64,000 bases of DNA from Sinorhizobium sp. 8-89 (GTDB taxonomy: Bacteria; Pseudomonadota; Alphaproteobacteria; Rhizobiales; Rhizobiaceae), in NCBI RefSeq assembly GCF_030124325.1, contig NZ_JASKLR010000013.1, forward strand, positions 78,285 through 142,284, given 5' to 3'. The notes beneath the pieces were generated by a model. It did not search any database. It saw only the letters and a program-made list of their open reading frames with translations, and was not told the DNA's origin. A program made the translations under genes and the position numbers. Shown here piece after piece: positions 50,834 to 58,680 of the stretch. Position 1 is the first letter of the stretch. Every line of letters starts with the position of its first letter.

Positions 50834-51583
50834 ATGTTTGATCTCAACGGCAAGACCGCGCTGGTGACGGGCGGCGGGCGTGGGCTCGGCCTTGAAATGG
50901 CCAAGGCCCTGGCGAGAGCCGGCGCCTGGACCGTGATCAACGGCCGCAATCTCGAAAGCCTCGAGGAGACGAGAGCCCGGCTTGCGGATGACGGCATCAC
51001 CGTCGCGGTGGCGCCGGGCGACGTTACGCGTGACGTCGAAGCCATTCTCGTCGATGCCACGGCGAAGACCGGGGCGCTCGATATCCTGATCCACGCCGTC
51101 GGCGAGCGGGACCGCCGCAGCACGGAGGCGATGGAGCCGTACGAGTTCGCAGCACTCCTCAACACCGACCTCACCGCAGCCTACGCCATGGCGAAGGCGG
51201 CGCTGCCCTATCTTAAACAGTCCGTAGCCGGCCGGCTGATCTTCGTCACCTCGATCGCCGCCTTCGCGGCGCGCGCCGGCGATCCGGCCTACACGGCGGC
51301 CAAAGGCGGGCTTTCGGCGCTGACGCGGTCGCTCGCCGTCGAACTCGGCGCCGACAACCTGACCGTCAACGCCATTGCGCCCGGCTGGTTCGCAACCGAG
51401 ACCAATGCACATCTTGCCGCCGACCCGAAGCTCAAGGCCTTCGTCGATGTGCGCATCCCGTTGAAGCGCTGGGGCCGACCGGAAGAGATCGCCCCGGCCG
51501 CCGTCTTCCTCGCCTCGCCGGCCGCGAGCTTCGTCAACGGCATAACGCTCACCGTCGATGGCGGCATGACCGTGCAGATGTGA
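50834..51583 (+). CDS. Short-chain dehydrogenase/reductase (gluconate 5-dehydrogenase-like)
   Basis: This 249-residue classical SDR has the cofactor loop VTGGGRGLGLEMAKALARAG (about residues 12-31), the active-site serine in FVTSIAAFA and YTAAK as tyrosine/lysine pair, and ends with NGITLTVDGGMTVQM. The nearest general relatives are gluconate/2-deoxygluconate dehydrogenases, but the substrate is not assigned. GAGGAAGCC precedes the ATG. It stands alone between the binding protein and the repeat-containing intergenic region. Confidence 0.88.
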   Translation: MFDLNGKTALVTGGGRGLGLEMAKALARAGAWTVINGRNLESLEETRARLADDGITVAVAPGDVTRDVEAILVDATAKTGALDILIHAVGERDRRSTEAMEPYEFAALLNTDLTAAYAMAKAALPYLKQSVAGRLIFVTSIAAFAARAGDPAYTAAKGGLSALTRSLAVELGADNLTVNAIAPGWFATETNAHLAADPKLKAFVDVRIPLKRWGRPEEIAPAAVFLASPAASFVNGITLTVDGGMTVQM

Positions 51584-51615
51584 GGCCGATCCGCATCTCC
51601 GATGCGCAAGGAGGC

Positions 51616-51660
51616 ACCCCCCTCTGCCCTGCCGGGCATCTCCCCTACAAAGGGGGGAGA
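51616..51660 (-). repeat. Rhizobial palindromic intergenic repeat, copy 2 (inverted)
   Basis: This 45-bp element is the reverse-complement form of the unit at 10421 and 51771, with a few differences (a CTACAAAG loop replacing CTTGTG). It forms, with copy 3, an inverted pair about 110 bp apart in the 274-bp gap between the SDR gene and mmsB. Confidence 0.8.
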
Positions 51661-51770
51661 TCGGCAAGCGGCAACCTCTCGTTCAAGCAATTACCCGTCA
51701 CTCCACTGCTAAACTTTGTGACTTCGGCATTGGCGAGTTCACTGTCGGGCAGAGCCTTGCCGCGTGCCAA

Positions 51771-51814
51771 TCTCCCCCCTTGTGGGGGAGATGCCCGGCA
51801 GGGCAGAGGGGGGT
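51771..51814 (+). repeat. Rhizobial palindromic intergenic repeat, copy 3
   Basis: Identical over 44 bp to copy 1 at 10421-10464. It lies just beyond the 3' end of the mmsB gene. Confidence 0.85.
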
Positions 51815-51857
51815 ATCCACACCCGCTGTCCCGTTTCTCGCAATACAATCGGGGTCC

Positions 51858-52754
51858 CTACCCGACCGTCGTCTCCTCTGTGCCGCGCAGCATACGGATC
51901 AGGGCGGAGAAATCCTCGCCGCCGTGGCCGAGCTTTTCGAACAGGCTGTAGAGCTGCGCTGCCTGCGCACCCATCGGGGTCGCAGCGCCGCTCGCGCTTG
52001 CGGCCTGCTGCGACAACTTCAGGTCCTTCAGCATCAGGCTTGCGGTAAAGCCCGGCTTGTAGTCGTTGTTGGCCGGCGAAGCCGGAACCGGGCCGGGAAC
52101 AGGGCAATAGCTCGTCAGCGACCAGCATTGGCCGGAAGAGGTCGAGGCCACATCGAAAAGCGCCTGGTGCGACAGGCCCAGCCGTTCGGCGAGCACGAAA
52201 GCCTCGCAGACGCCCGCCATCGAAATGCCGAGGATCATGTTATTGCAGATCTTCGCCGCCTGGCCGGCGCCGACATCGCCGCAATGGACGATCTTCTTGC
52301 CCATTGCCTCGAGCAGATGCTTGCCGCGGGAAAAGGCGCCGTCACTGCCGCCGACCATGAAGGTCAGCGTGCCGGCCGCGGCTCCCGCCGTGCCGCCGGA
52401 GACCGGCGCGTCAAGCGACGGGCAGCCGGCCTTGTCGGCAAAGCCGTGCACCTTGCGCGCACTTTCGACATCGATCGTCGAGCTGTCGATGATGAGTGTG
52501 CCCGGATCGACGAAACCGAGCAGTTCATCCCAGACATAAAGAACATGCGCGCTTGCCGGCAGCATGGTGATGACACATTGCGCCTCGCGCACCGCTTGCG
52601 CGATCGAGCCGGCCACCGAAACGCCGCTCTTCGCCGCCGCGTTGCGAGACGCCTCCGACAGGTCGAAGCCGGTGACGGCATGTCCCGCCTTCACCAGATT
52701 GGCGGCCATCGGCCCGCCCATGTTGCCAAGCCCGATAAAGGCGATCTTCGTCAT
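51858..52754 (-). CDS. mmsB: 3-hydroxyisobutyrate dehydrogenase
   Basis: This 298-residue NAD-dependent beta-hydroxyacid dehydrogenase oxidises 3-hydroxyisobutyrate to methylmalonate semialdehyde in valine breakdown. It has FIGLGNMGGPMAANLVKAGH at residues 6-25 (cofactor loop), DAPVSGGTAGAAAGTLTFMV (substrate loop) and GAGQAAKICNNMILG with the catalytic lysine. The ATG at 52754 is preferred to one at 52772 for family length. It is the last gene of the operon with the hydrolase and the acyl-CoA dehydrogenase, which catalyse the two preceding steps. mmsA is not in the window. Confidence 0.93.
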   Translation of the reverse strand: MTKIAFIGLGNMGGPMAANLVKAGHAVTGFDLSEASRNAAAKSGVSVAGSIAQAVREAQCVITMLPASAHVLYVWDELLGFVDPGTLIIDSSTIDVESARKVHGFADKAGCPSLDAPVSGGTAGAAAGTLTFMVGGSDGAFSRGKHLLEAMGKKIVHCGDVGAGQAAKICNNMILGISMAGVCEAFVLAERLGLSHQALFDVASTSSGQCWSLTSYCPVPGPVPASPANNDYKPGFTASLMLKDLKLSQQAASASGAATPMGAQAAQLYSLFEKLGHGGEDFSALIRMLRGTEETTVG

Positions 52755-52796
52755 CTTGCCTCTCCTCCTCAACTCGCATGTTTCTGACGGCTGTCT

Positions 52797-53858
52797 TCAC
52801 CCGAAGAGCGGCGCACCGTCGTGCTTCTTGAACCGGGCCAGAATCTGTAGCGTCACCTCCGCGAGCCCGACCGACCATTTCGGATTGCGGTCCTTGTCGA
52901 TCACCGCCGCCCGCACGCCTTCGTAGAAATCCGGATTGGAGAGCATGCCGATAGTCGCGGCATATTCCCGCTCCAGGCACTCGTTGAGCGTGGCGCTCGC
53001 GCGCCCGGCACGCAAGAGAGCCAGCGTCAATTTCAGGCTGATGGCGGAGCGCGTTCGCAGCAATTGCAGCGTCTCGCCGGCGAAATCCGAACCATCCCGT
53101 TCCAGCGCGTCAACAATTTCTTCAACCGTGTCGAAGGCAAAGCAGCGGTCGATCAGCGAAAAATGGTCGTGCAGCGGCGACGCCGGCGGCACGCCGGAAA
53201 CACTGCGGATAGCGGCAGAAATATCCTCCGCCTTCGCCGAAGCGGGAAGCGCAGCGAGCGCTGTGATCAGCTCGCCGATCCTGTCCGTCGGAACGAAACT
53301 GTCGGCGAGCCGCGCATGGATCGCATTCGCCGCGCCGATATCGCGGCCAGTGAGCCCGATATAGGTGCCGAACTCGCCTGGTGCGCGCGGCAGAAGCCAG
53401 GTCGCGCCGACATCGGTGAAATAGCCGATTCCCGTCTCCGGCATGGCGAGCCGCGTCCTCTCGGTGACGATCCGATGGCTGCCGTGGGCGGAAACGCCAA
53501 CCCCGCCGCCCATGACGATGCCGTCCATGAGGGCAATATAGGGTTTGGCATAGGCGGAAATTCGACTGTTGACGATGAATTCCTCGCGCCAGAATTGCGC
53601 GCCTTCCTCGGGCCGCTCGCGGCCGCTCTCGTAGATCATGCGGATGTCGCCGCCAGCGCAAAGCCCGCGCTCGCCTTCGCCAGTGACAAGCACGGCGGCA
53701 ACGGCCGGGTCGCGCTCGAATTCGGTCAGCGCCGCATCGATCAGCCGGATCATCGGCAGGTTGAGGCTGTTAAGCGCACGCGGCCGGTTGAGCCGGAGCC
53801 TGCCGATCGCGCCCTGGCGCTCGACGATGACCTCCGGCAGAGCGGTCTGCATCTCCAT
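52797..53858 (-). CDS. 3-hydroxyisobutyryl-CoA hydrolase (enoyl-CoA hydratase/isomerase superfamily)
   Basis: This 353-residue crotonase-fold protein is longer than true enoyl-CoA hydratases (about 260) and matches the HIBCH subgroup: IGRLRLNRPRALNSLNLPMI, GLCAGGDIRMIYESG (oxyanion hole) and the MPETGIGYFTDVGATWLLPR block typical of hydrolases. It releases free 3-hydroxyisobutyrate from the CoA ester. It sits between the acyl-CoA dehydrogenase and mmsB genes, matching the order of steps in valine catabolism. A plain enoyl-CoA hydratase annotation is the alternative. Confidence 0.88.
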   Translation of the reverse strand: MEMQTALPEVIVERQGAIGRLRLNRPRALNSLNLPMIRLIDAALTEFERDPAVAAVLVTGEGERGLCAGGDIRMIYESGRERPEEGAQFWREEFIVNSRISAYAKPYIALMDGIVMGGGVGVSAHGSHRIVTERTRLAMPETGIGYFTDVGATWLLPRAPGEFGTYIGLTGRDIGAANAIHARLADSFVPTDRIGELITALAALPASAKAEDISAAIRSVSGVPPASPLHDHFSLIDRCFAFDTVEEIVDALERDGSDFAGETLQLLRTRSAISLKLTLALLRAGRASATLNECLEREYAATIGMLSNPDFYEGVRAAVIDKDRNPKWSVGLAEVTLQILARFKKHDGAPLFG

Positions 53859-53870
53859 GAAATCTCCTTC

Positions 53871-55013
53871 CTATTTCCGTCCCATGATCGCGCGGGAGAC
53901 GATCAGCCGCATGATCTCGTTGGTGCCCTCGAGTATCTGGTGCACCCGCAAGTCACGGACAATCTTCTCGACGCCGTAATCGGCGAGATAGCCATAGCCG
54001 CCGTGAAGCTGCAGCGCGTCGTTGGCGACCGCGAAGCAGCGGTCGGTGACGAAGCGCTTGGCCATGGCACAGAGCTTGGTCGCTTCGGGATCCGCTGCAT
54101 CGAGCGCGGCAGCCGCGCGCCACAGGAAGGTGCGCGCAATCTCCAGATCGGTCGCCATGTCCGCCAGACGGAACTGCAACGCCTGGAATTCGCCGATCGC
54201 TTTTCCAAAGGCGCGCCGCTCCTGCACATAGGCAAGCGCCTTCTCGAACGCGGCCTGCGCGCCACCGAGCGAAGCGGCGGCGATGTTCAGCCGGCCGCCG
54301 TCGAGGCCGGCCATGGCGATCTTGAAGCCCTCGCCTTCGGCGCCCAGCCGGTTTTCCGCCGGGACGCGGACATTGTCGAGCATCACCGCGCGGGTCGGCT
54401 GGGCGTGCCAGCCCATCTTCTTCTCGTTGGCGCCGAAGGTCAGACCCGGCGCCTCCTTCTCGACGACGAACGCGGAAATGCCCTTCGGCCCCTCGTCGCC
54501 GGTACGGGCCATGACGATATAGAGGCCGGACTCGCCGGCGCCGGAGATGAACTGCTTCTGGCCGGTCAGCACGTAGCTGTCGTCCTCGCGCACGGCCTTG
54601 GTTTTCAGCGCGGCCGCGTCCGAGCCGGAGCCGGGCTCGGTCAGGCAATAGCTTGCAAGCGTTTCCATCGACAGGAGCGATGCTAGCAGCCGCTGGCGCT
54701 GCTCATCCGTGCCATAGCGGTCGATCATGCCTGCGCACATGTTGTGGATCGAAACGAAGGAAGCGATCGCCGGGCAGCCGGTCGCCAGCGCCTCGATGAT
54801 CATCGCCGCGTCGAGACGGGTGAGCCCTGTGCCGCCGACGTCGTCGCGAACATAGATGCCGGCCATGCCAAGCGCCGCCGCGGCGCGCAGCGTCTCAACC
54901 GGAAAATGCTTCTGCTGGTCCCAGTCAATGGCGTTGGGCGCGAGTTCGTCCCGGGCGAAATCGAGCGCCATCGCGCGGATGGCCTCCTGCTCCTCAGACA
55001 GGCGAAAATCCAT
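53871..55013 (-). CDS. Acyl-CoA dehydrogenase (probable isobutyryl-CoA dehydrogenase)
   Basis: This 380-residue flavoprotein introduces the first double bond into a short branched acyl-CoA. It has YCLTEPGSGSDAAALKTKAV (FAD and substrate contact), FGKAIGEFQALQFRLADMAT, and a C-terminal LHGGYGYLADYGVEKIVRDL and QILEGTNEIMRLIVSR, where the glutamate of the EGTNEI block is the usual catalytic base position. I start at 55013 (GGAGG 8 bases upstream); ATG at 55019 is also possible. By operon context it acts on isobutyryl-CoA. A RIME-like element separates it from the regulator at 55238. Confidence 0.9.
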   Translation of the reverse strand: MDFRLSEEQEAIRAMALDFARDELAPNAIDWDQQKHFPVETLRAAAALGMAGIYVRDDVGGTGLTRLDAAMIIEALATGCPAIASFVSIHNMCAGMIDRYGTDEQRQRLLASLLSMETLASYCLTEPGSGSDAAALKTKAVREDDSYVLTGQKQFISGAGESGLYIVMARTGDEGPKGISAFVVEKEAPGLTFGANEKKMGWHAQPTRAVMLDNVRVPAENRLGAEGEGFKIAMAGLDGGRLNIAAASLGGAQAAFEKALAYVQERRAFGKAIGEFQALQFRLADMATDLEIARTFLWRAAAALDAADPEATKLCAMAKRFVTDRCFAVANDALQLHGGYGYLADYGVEKIVRDLRVHQILEGTNEIMRLIVSRAIMGRK

Positions 55014-55054
55014 ATGCATGTCCTCCCTGACCCGCATACTGACAATGTGGCGCA

Positions 55055-55156
55055 CTGCATGTTTCCATAATCGAAGGCGATTTATGGATAAAAACATGCA
55101 GCACTCAAAGTGCTACAGCGACCTTTGCGCGTCTGAGAAGACGCGCGGCGCTGTAG
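55055..55156 (-). repeat. RIME-like element, copy 4
   Basis: This roughly 102-bp element begins CTGCATGTTTCC and ends GCGCGGCGCTGTAG, the reverse-complement form of copies 1 and 3. It lies in the promoter/leader region of the acyl-CoA dehydrogenase operon. Just beyond it, AATTTCGC (55165-55172) and GCAAAT (55185-55190) form a weak inverted pair resembling ScfR-type half-sites. Confidence 0.78.
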
Positions 55157-55237
55157 TTACACCAAATTTCGCACAGGCACAGACGCAAATTTTCACAACA
55201 TCTGTTCAAAAACGAACAGAGCCGATGAAACCCACGC

Positions 55238-56656
55238 TCAGCTCTCGCTTAGACGATACGGCAGAGAGCCGCGCATGTCATGGTCGACGATCAGCTTGCG
55301 TTTCAGCGGCGGCACGGCGCGGCTGGCGCATTTGGTGCGCTCGCAGATGCGACAGGAGATGCCGATCGGGTCGAAGGCGGTGCGATTGCCGAGGTCCATG
55401 TCGTCGGCATAAACGAAGGCGTCGGCATAGGAGATTTCGCAGCCGAGCGCGAGCGCGTAGCGTGGATGGTTGGCACGGTAACCGCCGCCGCCCTTGGTGA
55501 TCTGGGTGGCAAGACAGAGATAGCGCACCCCGTCCGGCGTTTCGGCGAGCTGGCGGATGATCCGCCCCGGCGTCTCGAAGGCCTGATGCACGTTCCAAAG
55601 CGGACAGGCCGCTCCGAAGCGAGCGAATTGCAGCTTGGCCGCGCTGTGACGCTTGGTGATGTTTCCCGCCCGGTCGATCCGCGCAAAGAAGATCGGAATG
55701 CCCTTCTGCCCGGGGCGCTGGAGGGTCGAGAGCCGATGGCAGACCTGCTCCAGCGACGCGCCGAAACGGGCCGCGAGCAGTTCGATATCATGCCGTAATT
55801 CGCGCGCCGCTTTGAGGAAAGACTGGTACGGCAGGATCAGGGCGCCAGCGAAATAATTCTGCAAGCCGAGTCGGCAGATTTCATGGGCCTCCTCGGTGCG
55901 AAATCCGGCACTGCCGACAATCCGGTCGATCTCCTCGCGGGCATGGAACTGCGCGATCTGCAGCGCCAGTTGAAAATCACGCGTGGGCGCTGGCGCGTAT
56001 GGGTTCAGCGTCAGGATGCGGGCACGCGGATCGAAGCGGCGGATCGCCTCGTCGCCGGCGATGCCGCGCACGACGCGCACGCCATGGCGCTGTTCGAGGT
56101 GCGCCGCGAGCGCCGTATGATTGTCCCCCTCCCCGAGGCCGAGGTCGGCGGCAAGCGTTTCGGCGAGCGTGTCGATCTCGTGGATGTAGTTGTCGACGAA
56201 GTGGAAGAAGTCGCGCACCTCCTCGTAAGGGGTCGTCTCGACGAAGGAGGCGCCGCGGCCGATCGTGTCGTCGATGCTGGCAAGCTGCTCGCTGTTGCGC
56301 CTGTAGGCCTGATGGCAGGTGATCAGCGCATGCGCGAGGCCTGGCGCGTTCTGGGCGACGAGCTTCAGCTCCTGCAAGCTCGGGGAATAGGTTTCGAACA
56401 GCGGATCGTTCAAGGCCTCCGACAGCGCCGACAGGAGCCGGTCACCCTCGCCTGTCGAGAGTTCCGCAATGTCGATCTGGAACTTCTCCGCAAGTGCCAG
56501 CAGCACCGCCGCCGAAACCGGCCGCTGGTTGTTTTCGATCTGGTTCAGGTAGCTCGTCGAGATGCCGATGCGTTCGGCGAATTGTCCCTGCGTCGCCCGG
56601 TTGGCTTCCCTGAGTTCCCGGACCTTGCGGCCGATATAGAGTTTGCCGATCGCCAT
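55238..56656 (-). CDS. Short-chain fatty-acyl/propionyl-CoA responsive regulator (ScfR/PccR type, XRE HTH plus DUF2083)
   Basis: This 472-residue regulator has an N-terminal XRE helix-turn-helix (AERIGISTSYLNQIENNQRP at about residues 26-45), a middle IrrE-like domain (residues about 150-280, including FHAREEIDRIV) and a C-terminal DUF2083 domain with a cysteine motif, GISCRICERTKCASRA. This architecture is that of the short-chain fatty-acyl regulators such as RamB, PrpR and the Rhodobacter PccR. It is divergent from pccB, so it very probably senses propionyl-CoA or a related acyl-CoA and activates pccB-pccA-bhbA, perhaps also the valine operon beyond it. Confidence 0.9.
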   Translation of the reverse strand: MAIGKLYIGRKVRELREANRATQGQFAERIGISTSYLNQIENNQRPVSAAVLLALAEKFQIDIAELSTGEGDRLLSALSEALNDPLFETYSPSLQELKLVAQNAPGLAHALITCHQAYRRNSEQLASIDDTIGRGASFVETTPYEEVRDFFHFVDNYIHEIDTLAETLAADLGLGEGDNHTALAAHLEQRHGVRVVRGIAGDEAIRRFDPRARILTLNPYAPAPTRDFQLALQIAQFHAREEIDRIVGSAGFRTEEAHEICRLGLQNYFAGALILPYQSFLKAARELRHDIELLAARFGASLEQVCHRLSTLQRPGQKGIPIFFARIDRAGNITKRHSAAKLQFARFGAACPLWNVHQAFETPGRIIRQLAETPDGVRYLCLATQITKGGGGYRANHPRYALALGCEISYADAFVYADDMDLGNRTAFDPIGISCRICERTKCASRAVPPLKRKLIVDHDMRGSLPYRLSES

Positions 56657-56657
56657 G

Positions 56658-56672
56658 TTCGCAACGTTGCAA
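56658..56672. promoter_or_regulatory. Candidate PccR-type operator between regulator and pccB
   Basis: TTCGCAACGTTGCAA at 56658-56672 contains the palindrome GCAACGTTGC flanked by half-sites like the TTTGCAAA-type motif I recall for PccR. It lies two bases upstream of the regulator ATG, fitting autoregulation. A third half-site-like ATTCGCA occurs near 56702. Confidence 0.45.
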
Positions 56673-56815
56673 TTTACGTTTCACATATTTCTATATTCCA
56701 CATTCGCACATGATCGGCCGTTTTGCCATCCGATCTTCGACGCTATTGCGAAGCTTCAAACGCCTCTGCACAATCGAGAAAAATCTCGGCGAGAAAGAAT
56801 TTCGGGAGGAGACAC

Positions 56816-58348
56816 ATGCGCGCCATACTGGAACAGGTGGAAGCCCGCCGCGCACAAGCTCGAGCCGGCGGTGGCGAGCGCCGCGTCGACGCGCAGCACG
56901 GCAAGGGCAAACTGACGGCGCGCGAGCGCATCGACGTGCTGCTCGACGAAGGCTCCTTCGAAGAATACGACATGTATGTCACGCATCGCTGTGTCGATTT
57001 CGGCATGGCAAGCCAAAAGATCGCAGGCGACGGCGTCGTCACCGGCTGGGGTACGATCAACGGCCGGCAGGTCTATGTCTTCAGCCAGGACTTCACCGTG
57101 CTCGGCGGCTCGCTCTCCGAGACCCATGCGCAGAAGATCTGCAAGATCATGGACATGGCGGCCCGCAACGGCGCACCGGTCATCGGCATCAACGATTCCG
57201 GCGGCGCCCGTATCCAGGAGGGCGTGGCGTCGCTCGCCGGCTATGCGGAGGTCTTCCGTCGCAATGCCGAAGTCTCGGGCGTCATTCCGCAGATCTCGGT
57301 GATCATGGGGCCATGCGCCGGCGGGGCCGTCTATTCCCCGGCGATGACCGATTTCATCTTCATGGTCCGCGACTCGTCCTACATGTTCGTCACCGGCCCC
57401 GATGTGGTGAAGACGGTGACGAACGAGATCGTCACGGCGGAAGAGCTCGGCGGCGCCCGCACCCATACAACGAAGTCATCGGTCGCCGACGGCGCCTATG
57501 AAAATGACGTCGAGGCGCTGGAACATGTGCGCCTGCTCTTCGACTTCCTGCCGCTCAACAACCGCGAAAAGCCGCCGGTCCGGCCCTTCTATGACGATCC
57601 GGCGCGTATCGAGATGCGTCTCGACAGCCTGATCCCCGACAGTGCCGCCAAGCCTTACGACATGAAGGAGCTGATTCTGGCGCTTGCCGATGAAGGCGAT
57701 TTCTTCGAGCTTCAGGCGAGCTTTGCCCGCAACATCGTCACCGGCTTCATTCGTCTGGAAGGCCAGACCGTCGGCGTCGTCGCCAACCAGCCGATGGTGC
57801 TTGCCGGCTGCCTCGACATCGATTCCTCACGCAAGGCCGCACGATTCGTCCGCTTCTGCGACGCTTTCTCGATCCCGATCCTGACGCTCGTCGACGTGCC
57901 GGGCTTCCTGCCGGGTACGAGCCAGGAATATGGCGGCGTCATCAAGCACGGCGCCAAGCTGCTCTTTGCCTATAGCCAGGCGACGGTGCCGATGGTGACG
58001 CTCATCACCCGCAAGGCCTATGGCGGCGCCTATGACGTCATGGCCTCCAAGCACATTGGCGCCGACGTCAACTATGCCTGGCCGACGGCGGAAATCGCCG
58101 TCATGGGTGCCAAGGGCGCGACCGAAATCCTCTACCGCTCCGAACTCGGCAATACCGAGAAGATCGCCGCGCGCACGAAGGAATACGAGGAGCGCTTCGC
58201 CAATCCCTTCGTTGCCGCCGAACGCGGCTTCATCGACGAGGTGATCATGCCGCATTCGTCGCGCCGCCGCATCGCGCGCGCCTTCGCGTCGCTGCGCAAC
58301 AAGCAGGTGGACATGCGCTGGCGCAAGCACGACACGATACCGCTCTGA
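56816..58348 (+). CDS. pccB: Propionyl-CoA carboxylase beta subunit (carboxyltransferase)
   Basis: This 510-residue subunit transfers carboxyl from biotin to propionyl-CoA, giving methylmalonyl-CoA. It has [20 protein letters not shown] at the N-terminus, two crotonase-like halves with [20 protein letters not shown] and [20 protein letters not shown] in the first, and [20 protein letters not shown] with [19 protein letters not shown] in the second. GGGAGGAGACAC precedes the ATG. The operon continues with a small membrane gene, pccA and bhbA, so propionyl-CoA is carried to succinyl-CoA. Confidence 0.96.
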   Translation: MRAILEQVEARRAQARAGGGERRVDAQHGKGKLTARERIDVLLDEGSFEEYDMYVTHRCVDFGMASQKIAGDGVVTGWGTINGRQVYVFSQDFTVLGGSLSETHAQKICKIMDMAARNGAPVIGINDSGGARIQEGVASLAGYAEVFRRNAEVSGVIPQISVIMGPCAGGAVYSPAMTDFIFMVRDSSYMFVTGPDVVKTVTNEIVTAEELGGARTHTTKSSVADGAYENDVEALEHVRLLFDFLPLNNREKPPVRPFYDDPARIEMRLDSLIPDSAAKPYDMKELILALADEGDFFELQASFARNIVTGFIRLEGQTVGVVANQPMVLAGCLDIDSSRKAARFVRFCDAFSIPILTLVDVPGFLPGTSQEYGGVIKHGAKLLFAYSQATVPMVTLITRKAYGGAYDVMASKHIGADVNYAWPTAEIAVMGAKGATEILYRSELGNTEKIAARTKEYEERFANPFVAAERGFIDEVIMPHSSRRRIARAFASLRNKQVDMRWRKHDTIPL

Positions 58349-58359
58349 CGAGGCACACC

Positions 58360-58650
58360 ATGAAACCGGATCCGGAACCCGTCATGACACCCGAGGCCGC
58401 GCGCAGCGACCACTGGCAGATGCTGCGCCATATGGCAGTGAACGCGCTTTACGGCGCACTCGTCGGAGCGGCGGTCGCTGGCGCGCTGATCTGGCTCAAC
58501 ATCGGCGCGGTCGGCACTCATATCGCACGCTCGTCAAACCCGCTGCTTGCAGCAGCTATGGTGATTGCCCCTTTCGCTCTCCTCTTCGGCGGCGCGGTCG
58601 CGGCCCCCTCCATCGCGCTTCTGCCATACCGGCGAAAGTTCAGGCGCTGA
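58360..58650 (+). CDS. Small two-helix membrane protein inside the pcc operon
   Basis: This 96-residue protein has two membrane segments (AVNALYGALVGAAVAGALIW and LLAAAMVIAPFALLFGGAVA) and short polar ends (start MKPDPEPVMTPEAARSDHW, end YRRKFRR). It lies 11 bp after pccB and 30 bp before pccA, so it is co-transcribed with them. I do not recognise the family and see no catalytic motif. Its conserved insertion between carboxylase subunits hints at a link to propionyl-CoA metabolism or membrane localisation of the enzyme, but that is only inference. Confidence 0.75.
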   Translation: MKPDPEPVMTPEAARSDHWQMLRHMAVNALYGALVGAAVAGALIWLNIGAVGTHIARSSNPLLAAAMVIAPFALLFGGAVAAPSIALLPYRRKFRR

Positions 58651-58680
58651 CGCGACAGAAAGGATTTGAAAGAGAAACGC

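Noticed and set aside
55201..55220. TCTGTTC/GAACAGA inverted repeat after the PccR-type gene
   Set aside because: Seven-bp arms with a loop of six and no clear T tract; too weak to call a terminator.
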